Positions 18,903 through 28,194 of a stretch of 64,000 bases of DNA are shown here, piece by piece (the first letter of the stretch is position 1; each line of letters begins with the position of its first letter). The position numbers were made by a program, and so were the translations under genes. Below the pieces are notes generated by a model. That model was given only the letters and a program-made list of their open reading frames with translations, had not been told where the DNA came from and ran no database searches. Source of the DNA: Candidatus Poribacteria bacterium (lineage in GTDB: Bacteria; Poribacteria; WGA-4E; WGA-3G). Where the stretch lies: assembly GCA_022821065.1 (NCBI GenBank), contig JAJEEK010000010.1, forward strand, positions 24,534 through 88,533. Direction: 5' to 3'.

Positions 18903-19808
18903 CTAAGCGTTAGACTGTTGGTTACTGAAATTTAAAATTCGGCAGATTTTCTTGGCACCAGTCAGGCGCGGTTGCAGTTCAAACGCCATTTTCAAAACAG
19001 TTCGCGCTTCTGGGTGCCGGTCAATCTCAACATAGAATTCGGCGATTTTTTTGTATATCCACGCCGTTTCACGCTTCGGAAGTTTTAACGCACGGATTTT
19101 TGTCAACGGAATGTGAGATGTTTGATGGTAACCTTCAACGCTGAAGTGGTAGAGATAGATATATTTGAGTCGATCCTTGACCTCTCGGATAAAGTGTCTG
19201 AAGCACGGACGTTTTACTTCTGCTGATAAGAGAGATTCATACATCAACATCGCCTGCTCAATTTTTTCGTGTCGTTCAAGCGTAGAAGACGCGTCTCCAT
19301 TAGAGAATCCGAGTTTCTGGTAGGCTTCGGCAATAAGAAATTCGCAATCGCGGCTCTCTTCGTAGCTCAAGAAATCGTCAATCCGCCATTCTTTACCAGT
19401 TTCTTCCGAGTGGTCGCGGAGCTGCTCATACATAGAAATGCCAGTTTCGTAGTTTTGATGGAGCAGTGCTTCAAGCAACAGTTCTAACTTCGCGTAACTC
19501 TGGTTGAGTCTATTGAGTCTATTGAGATAAGTTTCGTGTCGTAGGATGTCGCTTGCAAACCCGTCTCGAAAAGACTGCTGCCGTTCGATCGTCTGTAGTA
19601 CTCGGTCGTAATCGGATTTCTGTTTCTTATTCTGGAGCGTACTGTAGGCGTTACAGACTTCACGGAACATCTTTTCCGCAAAAGCGATCCGCTCTGGGTT
19701 TTTGTCTGGATGGTAGCGCTTGGCAAGTTTTCGGAATGCGCGCTTTATTTCATTGGCGGTTGCATCACGCCTAATCTCTAAGATTTGGTAGTAATCTGGA
19801 ATTTGCAT
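18903..19808 (-). CDS. J-domain (DnaJ-type) co-chaperone
   Basis: A 301-residue protein with an N-terminal J domain (residues about 4-70) including the HPD tripeptide at 33-35 and the helix III segment that ends with YDRVL. The J domain recruits and stimulates DnaK. The rest is all-helical without the Gly/Phe-rich region or zinc centre of DnaJ, so this is a class III J protein. The last 60 residues resemble a TPR pair (KKIAEFYVEIDRHPEARTVLKMAFEL). The client is unknown. The start is well placed after the end of a spacer that carries the divergent promoter for the DUF499 gene. Confidence 0.8.
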   Translation of the reverse strand: MQIPDYYQILEIRRDATANEIKRAFRKLAKRYHPDKNPERIAFAEKMFREVCNAYSTLQNKKQKSDYDRVLQTIERQQSFRDGFASDILRHETYLNRLNRLNQSYAKLELLLEALLHQNYETGISMYEQLRDHSEETGKEWRIDDFLSYEESRDCEFLIAEAYQKLGFSNGDASSTLERHEKIEQAMLMYESLLSAEVKRPCFRHFIREVKDRLKYIYLYHFSVEGYHQTSHIPLTKIRALKLPKRETAWIYKKIAEFYVEIDRHPEARTVLKMAFELQPRLTGAKKICRILNFSNQQSNA

Positions 19809-19910
19809 TATGGATACGACGTTCCTGAAAGATATGGTACTATGATTCCATATATCCCAGAATTTGTCAAGCGGAAATTCCGTTGCCTGAACGGGAAAAC
19901 AATATCGCGC

Positions 19911-19939
19911 TTGCCTTAAAACTGGAAATCTGTTATACT
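19911..19939 (+). promoter_or_regulatory. Sigma-70-like promoter of the defence island
   Basis: TTGCCT (19911-19916) and TATACT (19934-19939) with a 17-base spacer, 34 bases before the GTG start of the DUF499 gene. Confidence 0.65.
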
Positions 19940-19973
19940 GCTCGGAAAATTACGGAAACGGAGTTCGGAAAAC

Positions 19974-22900
19974 GTGAATTCGCCCAACCGTCCAAACCAA
20001 GACGCACTTTACCAAGCACTCAATATCTACTGTGATACCATGCGTCCGTTTATTCTTAGAAACCTAAAAACGGTGCAAAACTTATCACCAGAAGATCGCT
20101 TTCAAAATGAAGCGGATATAGACTTTGGTGACTTTCCACACCTCTTCAGAAAGTACTGGCACGATGTTTTTAAACATCGCTTTGATCCGGATCGGGATGT
20201 TCGCAGTGCTGTGGGTATAATAACTGAAGCTCGGAATAACACTTTTCACACTGAAACAGAAGACCTCGCGTTAGGATATGCTTTAGCTCGACTCCATGAA
20301 ATCGCAGACATGCTCGGACAAATCAATGCCCCAAAACAGAAAGGTGAAGTTGAAACCATCCGAGACAGGTTATTAACCAGTGCAACATCTACCTCCGAAA
20401 CCAAACCAAAACTCCCACGTAGAAAGGCTGCAGACCTCAAGTCATGGCGTGATGTTATACGTCCTAATACCGATGTCATTCAAGGTACTTTCCGAAAGTC
20501 AGAATTCGCCGCCGACCTTCAAGAAGTCTTTGAAGGTAGAGCTAAAACACCTGAATACGGCGAAACCGAAATCTTCTTCAATCAGACATACATCACCCCT
20601 GGACTTCGTCAATTGTTAGTTAACACCTTGAAACGCCTCGGCGGTAAAGACGGTGATCCTGTTATCCAACTCAAAACCGGCTTCGGCGGCGGGAAAACCC
20701 ATAGTCTCATCGCGCTTTATCACCTCGTTATGGGGATTAATATCCTCAGAGAGCTTCCAGCAGAGGATAAATATGCGCGACTCCGTGCAGAAATTGAAGA
20801 CATCCTAAACGAGGCAGAATGTGATGCCGACACACTCCTCAATGCTAACGTTTCTGTTCTTGTCGGCACCTATCTTTCAACCACCGATGCAGATGAAACC
20901 CAGCAAGGTGACCCACTCAATACACTCTGGGGGAAGATGGCAGACCAACTCGGCGGACAGGATGCCTATAATATCATACGGCGAGCTGCGCTTGAAGGCA
21001 TCGCTCCCAGTGGAAACCAGTTGGATGCCCTATTTGAACACGTCGGACCCTCTGTCATCTTAATGGATGAACTCGTCGCTTACGTCCGTAACATACAAGG
21101 TGTTACACAAGAGAGCATTTATACCTTTTTTCAAGCCGTTACCGAGTCTGTAAAAAGAACCAAAAATGTCACACTCGTTGCAACGCTACCAGAGGGACAA
21201 ATCCAAGCGGGTGGTGAAGGTGGTATGACTGTTCTTGATACCCTTGAGTCTATTCTCGAAAGGGTGGACGCTGTTTCAATCCCTTTAGAAGTGGATAACG
21301 CATTCGAGGTTGTACGTAGGCGATTGTTTAGTCGCATGACTGACGACGAAAAGACAGAACGCGACTTGACGTGCGAAGCGTTCCGCAGGATGTATCAGAA
21401 CTCTCGCAGTGAATACCCAAATAACGTTAGCGATCAACACTACCTGCAACGAATGAAAAACTGCTACCCGATCCATCCCGAAATATTCGACCGACTCTTT
21501 GAGGACTGGGCAGTTATGCCCGGATTTCAACGCACCCGCGGCGTACTACGCATCATGGCGACTTGCATTTCCCGCCTCTACCAAGAACAGGATCCGTCCC
21601 TGTTGATAATGCCCGCAAACCTTACGCTTGATGATCCCGCACTCGCCGATGAATTCACAAGACTGCTCGCGAAGTCAGGTGGGAATTGGGACCCCGTCGT
21701 AAAAGAAGTCGACAGCCACGGTTCCCGCACCGACCAGATTGATCAAAATTCTCAAAGCTTCATTGAAGTGGGGAGCGCAGCGCGGCGAGTCGCCCGCACC
21801 GTTTTCCTCGGTAGTGCAACCGGCCATGCTGTCAAAGGCATATCTCAGCAGCAGATTCACCTCGGAGTTGTCGAACCCGGACAAGGCGTTGCAGTCTACA
21901 ATGATGCCCTCAGCAGAATGACAGGCAACCTCTACTTTCTCTATAATCTTGACGATAGATACTATTTCCACACGCAAGAAAATTTGAATAAGGTCGCCAT
22001 AGATCGCGCAGCAGAGTACACCAAAGACGATATCCACAGTGAGATTGTTTCACGATTGCAAAGGGCAATCGGACGCGATTCGAGCGTTCAAATCTGCCCA
22101 ACATCTCCTGATCTTGTAAGGGATTCGGAGACGATTCAGTACGTCATCCTCCCGCCACAGGCATCCCTACCGAGCCGTGAAAAGGAGACCGATATAGCAA
22201 GCGAGGCAGCACGCAAAATTCTCAAATACAGTGGAGACGGTGAGAAGCAACGGACCTTCAGAAACACGCTCCTCTTCATCACAGCACGGCGAGACGACAT
22301 CCGAGAACTCAGAAACCTTATAAAAAACTACCTCGCGTGGAACTCCATCATGAGCGGAGATCTCCTACACGGCGCACTCACTCACCTTGAAGGTGAAAGG
22401 TTAGATCAGACGAAAGACAATCTCGAAGCTGCTGAAGACGCGGTAACAAACGCCTTGTTCAAAGCATATCGATGGGCACTCACTCCTTACCAAACAGACG
22501 AACGCGAGGCTGCATACAACTTCTCTACTGCTGAAACAAGACCTGAAGATGGCAAAATTATGAAACGTCTTCGAGACAAATTCATCGACGACGATGCAAT
22601 TGTCACAGAAATTGACCCCGATATCTTCGCTGCAAAACTACAGCAATACGTCTGGAGTAGCGATACCTATCAAGATCACATTGAGATAGAACGTCTCTGG
22701 GAACTCATGGCGCAAAACGTCTACATGCCACGATTGAAAGATCGGAACGTCTTAGCGACGTGCATTAGAGCCGGAGTCGAAGCCGGGACTTTTGGATACG
22801 CCAGCGCGTATCAGGATGGCGACTACCAAAACGTCTGTTTTGAGGAACAGATCGGTGGTCTCCGTATAGAAAAGGGTACTACCGCTGTCCTCATAATACC

Positions 22901-23297
22901 TGAACGGGCAAAGTTACGCAAGGAAGAAAGAGACAAGCAGCAGAAACCGCCGGACGCTCCCGAACCAGCACCAGACACAGGAACGCAGACAGGAGATGAC
23001 TCGAACGCCGGTTTGGTCGAACCACCACAAGCAAAGGGCCCCACACACGTCGTTGTTACGAAGGCACTGCAGTTAGAACTCTCTTTTAGTAATGAGATTG
23101 ACAGCATCCAAGACGAGATTGCCCGGACCCTGAAAGCCGACGGCGGGACAGTAAGAGTCGAAATCATCGTTACCGCTGACAAATCAGACGGCTTTTCGGA
23201 AAACACCACCCGCGCAGTGAAGCAAAACAGCGAACACCTCAACGCAGAATTCAAAAGCGACGAAAAAACTGGCGTTCTTTGTAGCATAGACTGTTAG
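19974..23297 (+). CDS. HEPN-DUF499 P-loop ATPase, defence-associated
   Basis: A 1107-residue ATPase of the DUF499 family. The N-terminal 110 residues look like a Swt1-type HEPN domain: EARNNTFH carries the R-x4-H motif (R87, H92) that is the RNase centre in active HEPN proteins. Walker A is GFGGGKT at 236-242 and Walker B is VILMDEL at 361-367. A Pro-rich linker near residue 990 leads to a small C-terminal domain. DUF499 proteins co-occur with DUF1156 methylases in predicted anti-phage loci, as they do here. GTG start, GGAG ten bases upstream, own promoter. The final residues LCSIDC and the stop are encoded by an inserted hairpin repeat, so the original C-terminus was altered. Confidence 0.85.
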   Translation: MNSPNRPNQDALYQALNIYCDTMRPFILRNLKTVQNLSPEDRFQNEADIDFGDFPHLFRKYWHDVFKHRFDPDRDVRSAVGIITEARNNTFHTETEDLALGYALARLHEIADMLGQINAPKQKGEVETIRDRLLTSATSTSETKPKLPRRKAADLKSWRDVIRPNTDVIQGTFRKSEFAADLQEVFEGRAKTPEYGETEIFFNQTYITPGLRQLLVNTLKRLGGKDGDPVIQLKTGFGGGKTHSLIALYHLVMGINILRELPAEDKYARLRAEIEDILNEAECDADTLLNANVSVLVGTYLSTTDADETQQGDPLNTLWGKMADQLGGQDAYNIIRRAALEGIAPSGNQLDALFEHVGPSVILMDELVAYVRNIQGVTQESIYTFFQAVTESVKRTKNVTLVATLPEGQIQAGGEGGMTVLDTLESILERVDAVSIPLEVDNAFEVVRRRLFSRMTDDEKTERDLTCEAFRRMYQNSRSEYPNNVSDQHYLQRMKNCYPIHPEIFDRLFEDWAVMPGFQRTRGVLRIMATCISRLYQEQDPSLLIMPANLTLDDPALADEFTRLLAKSGGNWDPVVKEVDSHGSRTDQIDQNSQSFIEVGSAARRVARTVFLGSATGHAVKGISQQQIHLGVVEPGQGVAVYNDALSRMTGNLYFLYNLDDRYYFHTQENLNKVAIDRAAEYTKDDIHSEIVSRLQRAIGRDSSVQICPTSPDLVRDSETIQYVILPPQASLPSREKETDIASEAARKILKYSGDGEKQRTFRNTLLFITARRDDIRELRNLIKNYLAWNSIMSGDLLHGALTHLEGERLDQTKDNLEAAEDAVTNALFKAYRWALTPYQTDEREAAYNFSTAETRPEDGKIMKRLRDKFIDDDAIVTEIDPDIFAAKLQQYVWSSDTYQDHIEIERLWELMAQNVYMPRLKDRNVLATCIRAGVEAGTFGYASAYQDGDYQNVCFEEQIGGLRIEKGTTAVLIIPERAKLRKEERDKQQKPPDAPEPAPDTGTQTGDDSNAGLVEPPQAKGPTHVVVTKALQLELSFSNEIDSIQDEIARTLKADGGTVRVEIIVTADKSDGFSENTTRAVKQNSEHLNAEFKSDEKTGVLCSIDC

Positions 23298-23387
23298 TCT
23301 GTGCCTCCTCTTTGTAGCACAAACTTTTAGTTTGTGTCTGTGTGTCCTCTTTGTATTCTCTTTGTAGCATAGACTGTTAGTCTGTGC
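23278..23387. repeat. Three copies of a hairpin repeat (TTTGTAGCA...TGTGC)
   Basis: Three 27-bp units (23278-23304, 23311-23337, 23361-23387) with dyad AGACTGTTAGTCT or AAACTTTTAGTTT. The same word is inside the MITE copies at 18776 and 33335. The first unit overlaps the end of the DUF499 gene and supplies its stop. Confidence 0.75.
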
Positions 23388-23408
23388 CATTTCAAATTTC
23401 AAATCCGT

Positions 23409-23438
23409 TTGATATTTTCCATCGCTTTATGGTACAAT
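23409..23438 (+). promoter_or_regulatory. Promoter giving a leaderless mRNA for the Rpn gene
   Basis: TTGATA (23409-23414) and TACAAT (23433-23438) are 18 bases apart, and the ATG at 23445 begins 7 bases after the -10 box, where transcription should start. No ribosome site exists. The same block is conserved before the second copy. Confidence 0.65.
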
Positions 23439-23444
23439 ACAACT

Positions 23445-24305
23445 ATGGCACAAGACTACGACAATATCGGAAAAAAATTATGGGCAGACCACGCCGAAGA
23501 CCTGTCGCGATTCGTACTGGACGCAGATAACGTTGAAGTACTGGCAGACCTGGGCACCGAGCAGCAGATTATCGAGCGCGAAACTGACATCATAAAGCAG
23601 ATCCGCATCAACGACCACGAAGCCATTCTCCATGTCGAATTGCAACTTCGCGATAGCGCAGACACACCGATGTGGGCAAGAAACGCACAATATCAAGGAT
23701 ATCTCGTCGGCAAATACCAGATGCCGGTCTACTCTAACGTCATCTACTTTCACCCAAGGGCTGGCAGGAACGACCCAGGCGGGTACACCTATAGTTGGGG
23801 CGATTACGAACACACCAATCGCTATAAAGTGATTCGGCTCATTGAGATAGATGGACAGGCGGTTTTGGAGACGCAGGCACCCGGACTACTGCCGTTCACA
23901 CCGTTGATGCAACCGCCTGCGGAGATGGACCCTGAACGGTGGTTACAAGAATGCATTGATGCAACACATGCTGTGCCTGTCGATCAGAGGACACAGGCAG
24001 ATTTACTTTACGGAATCTACCTTTTTGGCGGGATAGTGTATGCCTCTGCGCTGCTTGACCAACTCATACAGGAGGGACTCATGCAAGAATCTAAGACTTA
24101 CCAATACCTACGCGAAAAAATTCTCAGAGAAAATACTATTAACCACATCTCTGTAGTACTTAAGGCGAAATTCTCGGCAGACATCGTAAATGCCTTAACC
24201 CCTTTGATTCAGAGTATCAGCGATGTACAACGACTTGAGGAATTATTGGACGCTGCTGCGAAAGTGCAAAACATCGAAACTTTCACGCAGATGTTGCATG
24301 AATAG
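23445..24305 (+). CDS. Rpn-family recombination-promoting nuclease / putative transposase
   Basis: A 286-residue PD-(D/E)xK-type protein of the Rpn/COG5464 group, which contains Ca-dependent DNA endonucleases that raise RecA-independent recombination. The candidate active site is D48 (RETD) with E65-x-Q67 (HVELQLRD), followed by the family-typical MWARNAQYQ. The C-terminal 70 residues form a helical domain that is repeated on its own just downstream. The chosen ATG gives a leaderless transcript; an upstream extension would translate the promoter itself. It sits between the DUF499 ATPase and the TA/methylase genes, and a second copy lies 5.3 kb downstream in the same orientation. Confidence 0.82.
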   Translation: MAQDYDNIGKKLWADHAEDLSRFVLDADNVEVLADLGTEQQIIERETDIIKQIRINDHEAILHVELQLRDSADTPMWARNAQYQGYLVGKYQMPVYSNVIYFHPRAGRNDPGGYTYSWGDYEHTNRYKVIRLIEIDGQAVLETQAPGLLPFTPLMQPPAEMDPERWLQECIDATHAVPVDQRTQADLLYGIYLFGGIVYASALLDQLIQEGLMQESKTYQYLREKILRENTINHISVVLKAKFSADIVNALTPLIQSISDVQRLEELLDAAAKVQNIETFTQMLHE

Positions 24306-24334
24306 AAGCACACAGTGCGAACAGCAAGGAACTC

Positions 24335-24559
24335 ATGCAAGAATCTAAGACTTACCAATACCTACGCGAAAAATTTATCAGAGAGGCTACCATCGAAAAC
24401 ACGCTGGCTTTGCTGGAAGATCAATTCCAGGCAGAGGCAGTGAATGCCTTAACGCCTGAACTTCGCAGTATAAACGATTTGCAAAAACTCAAGCAATTGC
24501 TAGTCGCCGCTGCGAGGGTGCAAAATATTGAAGCCTTCGCGCAAATGTTACACGAATGA
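24335..24559 (+). pseudogene. Duplicated C-terminal fragment of the Rpn gene
   Basis: An open frame of 74 residues that begins MQESKTYQYLREK and ends QMLHE, repeating the last 70 residues of the neighbouring Rpn gene, 29 bases after its stop. Its first part (KFIREATIENTLALL) is identical to the second Rpn copy at 28733 rather than to the adjacent copy, which suggests an unequal exchange between the copies. It lacks the nuclease motifs. It could be translated as a free C-terminal domain, for example an inhibitor or oligomerisation partner, but a decayed remnant is simpler. Confidence 0.65.
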
Positions 24560-24586
24560 ACAATGGACAATTAAAACAAAATTGTC

Positions 24587-24680
24587 TGGCTCATGTAAAG
24601 ACTGTGTGCTAACCAAGATTTAAAATCCACGTGGTGACTGCTTTCGCAAAAACAATCGCACATACTTTTGACATGAGCCA
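24587..24680. repeat. Inverted repeat TGGCTCATGT / ACATGAGCCA
   Basis: Perfect 10-bp inverted repeat, arms at 24587-24596 and 24671-24680, with additional outer ATTGTC / CAATTGTC similarity. It encloses 74 bases without an ORF, directly upstream of the toxin-antitoxin pair. It may be a small element or a long hairpin. Confidence 0.5.
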
Positions 24681-24714
24681 ATTGTCTCTATTCTAAGAAA
24701 AAGGAGAAATTGGG

Positions 24715-24972
24715 ATGGAGTTAACTATCAAATTGACAACCGAACAGGTTATTGATTGTATACAGCAAATGCCAGGGGAAGAAAAATTAGCCGTCGTCCT
24801 CGCACTCGCGAAGGGATCGCTGCCTCAACGCGCGGAACGAATGAAATATCTTGAATCAAAGGTTCGGGACGTATGCGCCGAACGCGGGTTGGATTGGGAC
24901 ACTATGACGGATGAAGAACGCCAAGATTTTATCAATGATGTTGTCCATGAGGACCGTGAATGCGCCCTATAG
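24715..24972 (+). CDS. Putative antitoxin paired with PIN toxin
   Basis: An 85-residue acidic protein without a recognised catalytic motif. It opens MELTIKLTTEQVIDCIQQM and contains a Leu/Ala-rich helix; the remainder resembles the small partner proteins encoded before PIN toxins of the COG1569 type. It overlaps the PIN gene by 13 bases, the usual antitoxin-first arrangement, and has a GGAG ribosome site. The antitoxin role is inferred from position. DNA-binding folds such as AbrB or ribbon-helix-helix are not evident. Confidence 0.6.
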   Translation: MELTIKLTTEQVIDCIQQMPGEEKLAVVLALAKGSLPQRAERMKYLESKVRDVCAERGLDWDTMTDEERQDFINDVVHEDRECAL

Positions 24973-25364
24973 TCGTTTACGACACAAATGTACTGATATC
25001 AGGTATGATTTGGGGAGGAGTTCCTTACAATTGCCTCGAACTTGCACAGCGAAATAGAGTTGAAGCGGTAACTTGCTCTGAAATATTGGATGAATTCTCG
25101 GAGAAGTTAATGACTAAATTTAATGCTTCTGCCTCAAGAACTTCAGAAATAGTAGGTGAACTTCTCAACTTTCACCAATTGGTCAAAATTACAAATCAAC
25201 TTAAAAGTGTGACCGCCGACCCTGACGACGATAAGATAATAGAGTGTGCTGTTGTGGGAGGGGCCACTCACATTGTTACTGGCGACAAAAAACATCTCCT
25301 ACCACTTGGCAGTTATCAAGGTATCCTTATCGTGAGAGCCGCAGATCTTCTTGCACAGTTCTAA
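24960..25364 (+). CDS. PIN-domain toxin (putative RNase)
   Basis: A 134-residue PIN domain of the 'putative toxin component' group. PIN toxins are Mg-dependent RNases that often cut tRNA or mRNA. Acidic residues fall where expected: D8 in VVYDTNVLIS, E41/E45 in CSEILDEF, and the pairs in DPDDDKIIE and TGDKKHL. It overlaps the upstream small gene by 13 bases. It lies inside the defence-like island, 25 bases before the methylase gene, so it may be co-transcribed with it and act as an addiction or abortive-infection module for the island. Confidence 0.85.
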   Translation: MRPIVVYDTNVLISGMIWGGVPYNCLELAQRNRVEAVTCSEILDEFSEKLMTKFNASASRTSEIVGELLNFHQLVKITNQLKSVTADPDDDKIIECAVVGGATHIVTGDKKHLLPLGSYQGILIVRAADLLAQF

Positions 25365-25389
25365 CGGAATTAATTGCTAACGAAACACT

Positions 25390-28194
25390 ATGCCTACTTA
25401 CCGAAAAAAACTCATTGAAGTCAATATACCTTTACAAGCCATTAATAATGAATCGACGCGCGAAAAGTCCATCAGACATGGACACCCGTCCACATTGCAT
25501 TTGTACTGGGCACGTCGTCCTCTGGCGGCGTGTCGTGCTGTCGTTTTCGCCAGTATGGTAGACGACCCCTCCGAATGCAAAGACGAATTCCCAACGGAAC
25601 CCGAACAGGATGCCGAACGTAATCGACTTCATAACATCATTAAACGACTCATAATTTGGAAAACTTGCAACGACGAAAGCCTATTGGCGGAGGCACGTTA
25701 TGAAATCGCATATTCCGCCGCCCGAAACAAAGGTGAGAATCTATCCGTTTTTCGTAAAAAATTCAAAAACGATCCAAAGGCAGTTCTACAATACCTTCGC
25801 GATCATTGCCCAGCTGTCTACGACCCGTTTTGTGGTGGAGGTTCTATCCCCTTTGAAGCACAACGCTTGGGATTACGCGCTCGCGGCTCTGACCTGAATC
25901 CGCTCGCTGCCCTTCTCAACAAAGCGATGATTGAATTGCCTCTGAAATTTCATGATCAGAAACCAGTTAATCCAGATGCCGATCCGCTCGGAATGTTCAC
26001 TGGCACAGGTAGAAAGCGAACGCGTTCCCCGTGGAAAGGCACCGCAGGTCTGGCAGACGACATCCGCTATTATGGCGCATGGATGCGTGAGGAGGCATAC
26101 AAACGCATCGGACATCTCTATCCGAAAGTAGACTTGCCAGATGGCACTTCTGCCACTGCAATCGGATGGTTATGGGCCCGCACGATACCATGCATCAATC
26201 CAGCTTGTGGACTCCAAGTGCCTCTGATGAAAACCTTCCAACTGTCTACTAAGGAAGGAAATCAACATTGGACCAAACCGGTTGTTAATAGGGAAACTAA
26301 CACAATCTCTTGGATAGTTCAAAAACATCCGGATGGAGTACCAAAGCGAGGGACTGTGGGCCGCAGCGGTGCTTACTGTTTTGCTTGTGGGGCCTCAATC
26401 AAATTGTCTTATGTACGCGAACAGGCCAAAGCGGGAAAGATGGCAAAAACAATGATAGGGATAGTCGCTGAAGGGTATCAGAGACGTTTGTACATATCAC
26501 CCACTGATGAACATATTAAAGCCTCCTTATTAGCTGAACCCACATGGAGACCTAGGGGGAAAATACCAGAAAAAACTTTGGGAATCAGTTTACAGAATTA
26601 TGGATTCAACCATTGGCATCAATTGTATACAGAAAGACAACTTACTGCCCTAACTACATTCAGTGATTTATTGAGAGAGGTACATCACGCTATAATTATT
26701 GATGGAGGCGATAACCTCTACGCTTCCGTTGTTTGCACCTATCTCACCTTTGTTATTGGTAGAAGTGCTGATAGTGGTTGCTCATTTGCAACATGGTCGA
26801 GTACTTGGCACAAAATCTGTCACGCTTTTTCTTTACCCGCTCTTCCGATGGTGTGGGATTTTATTGAAGCGAATCTGTTCTCTAGTTCAACAAGGAATTG
26901 GAGGTCCCAAGTTGAATGGGTTGCCAAGGTTGTTGAACGGTTCCCAACTGAAGTAAACAGTGGAAAATCATATCAGGCAGATGCTTCCACCACTGTTCAC
27001 GCCATGGATGCCCCAGCCATTATCACTGATCCACCTTATTACAATAACATCGGTTATGCCGACCTTTCCGACTTCTTCTATATTTGGTTGAGACCTTTGC
27101 TACGGGATACCTATCCAGAACTATTTGAGAGTATGATGACCCCGAAGGATGAGGAGATAATCGCTAGCCCTCGGTTTGAAGATACTGCACAACGTTTTGA
27201 GAAATTACTCGGCAAAACATTACTACGGATCCAACAATACTGCTCTGGTGAATTTCCCACCTCTATTTTTTACGCCTACAAACAGCAAAAGGAGGAGCAG
27301 GATGGAAATACCTCTACTGGTTGGGAAACGATGCTAACGGCAGTCGTAAGTGCCGGTTTTCAGATAGTAGGCACTTGGCCGATGCGAACTGAATTAACAA
27401 ACAGACATCGAGGAATTGGTTCTAATGCACTCGCCTCCTCTATTTTGTTAGTTTGTCGCCCTCGTCAAGAAGATGCCCCTGCTATAACCCGCAATGAATT
27501 TCTACAAGAATTGAAAAAGCAAATGCCCCTTGAATTAAAGCGACTCACACGCATCGCAAACATCAGACCCGTAGACCTCGCACAAGCCGCCATCGGACCA
27601 GGGATGGAGGTCTATTCCCGCTATAGCAAAGTCACACGAATCAGCGGTGAAGTTGTTCCAATACGTGAAGTACTCAAAGAAATCAACAATGAAATTACTG
27701 CTTATCATGAAAAGGAGACAGGCGAACTGGACCCTGAGAGCCAGTTCTGCTTAACATGGCTCCAGCAGCACGGCTACACGGAAGGCAATTTCGGGGATGC
27801 TGAGGGACTTTCAAAGGCAAAGGATATAGACCTCGCGGCTATGCACGACAAACTCCTGCTTTCGGCGCGCGGCAAAGTTCGACTCCTGAAACCAGAAGAA
27901 TACGCCGAGCGCGACAACAGCGAAAATATGACAGCGTGGGAAGGCTGTCTACGAATGGTGTGGCACTTGTCGGGTGTAGAGAAAAGCGGTGGCATTTCTG
28001 GATGTACTGCCGTTGCCCGTTCAATGCGTGATTATGAATCTGCAAAGCGTCTGGCAGGGATATTGTATACGTATTATGAACGTCGCGGGGACGCAGAAAG
28101 TGCATCACGCTACAACAACCTCGTAACCCAATGGCAATATATCTCGCAATCAATGGGTTCTCCCGAACAAATGAAGATAGATGCTACGCCTTAA
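25390..28194 (+). CDS. DUF1156 DNA methylase
   Basis: A 934-residue SAM-dependent amino-methyltransferase of the DUF1156 family. The N-terminal segment (REKSIRHGHPSTLHLYWARRP) is the family signature. Motif I is VYDPFCGGGSIPFEA, starting near D145, and motif IV is DPPY at 547-550. Between them C268, C273, C330 and C333 can form a zinc ribbon, and the target-recognition region follows. Chemistry is N6-adenine or N4-cytosine methylation of DNA. Family members stand next to DUF499 ATPases and often a helicase; no helicase is present here. The gene begins 25 bases after the PIN toxin and overlaps the GIY-YIG gene. Confidence 0.88.
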   Translation: MPTYRKKLIEVNIPLQAINNESTREKSIRHGHPSTLHLYWARRPLAACRAVVFASMVDDPSECKDEFPTEPEQDAERNRLHNIIKRLIIWKTCNDESLLAEARYEIAYSAARNKGENLSVFRKKFKNDPKAVLQYLRDHCPAVYDPFCGGGSIPFEAQRLGLRARGSDLNPLAALLNKAMIELPLKFHDQKPVNPDADPLGMFTGTGRKRTRSPWKGTAGLADDIRYYGAWMREEAYKRIGHLYPKVDLPDGTSATAIGWLWARTIPCINPACGLQVPLMKTFQLSTKEGNQHWTKPVVNRETNTISWIVQKHPDGVPKRGTVGRSGAYCFACGASIKLSYVREQAKAGKMAKTMIGIVAEGYQRRLYISPTDEHIKASLLAEPTWRPRGKIPEKTLGISLQNYGFNHWHQLYTERQLTALTTFSDLLREVHHAIIIDGGDNLYASVVCTYLTFVIGRSADSGCSFATWSSTWHKICHAFSLPALPMVWDFIEANLFSSSTRNWRSQVEWVAKVVERFPTEVNSGKSYQADASTTVHAMDAPAIITDPPYYNNIGYADLSDFFYIWLRPLLRDTYPELFESMMTPKDEEIIASPRFEDTAQRFEKLLGKTLLRIQQYCSGEFPTSIFYAYKQQKEEQDGNTSTGWETMLTAVVSAGFQIVGTWPMRTELTNRHRGIGSNALASSILLVCRPRQEDAPAITRNEFLQELKKQMPLELKRLTRIANIRPVDLAQAAIGPGMEVYSRYSKVTRISGEVVPIREVLKEINNEITAYHEKETGELDPESQFCLTWLQQHGYTEGNFGDAEGLSKAKDIDLAAMHDKLLLSARGKVRLLKPEEYAERDNSENMTAWEGCLRMVWHLSGVEKSGGISGCTAVARSMRDYESAKRLAGILYTYYERRGDAESASRYNNLVTQWQYISQSMGSPEQMKIDATP

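Noticed and set aside
23278..23387. Short hairpin units looking like a CRISPR array
   Set aside because: Only three units with unequal spacers (6 and 23 bases); the unit also occurs inside MITEs and no cas genes are present.
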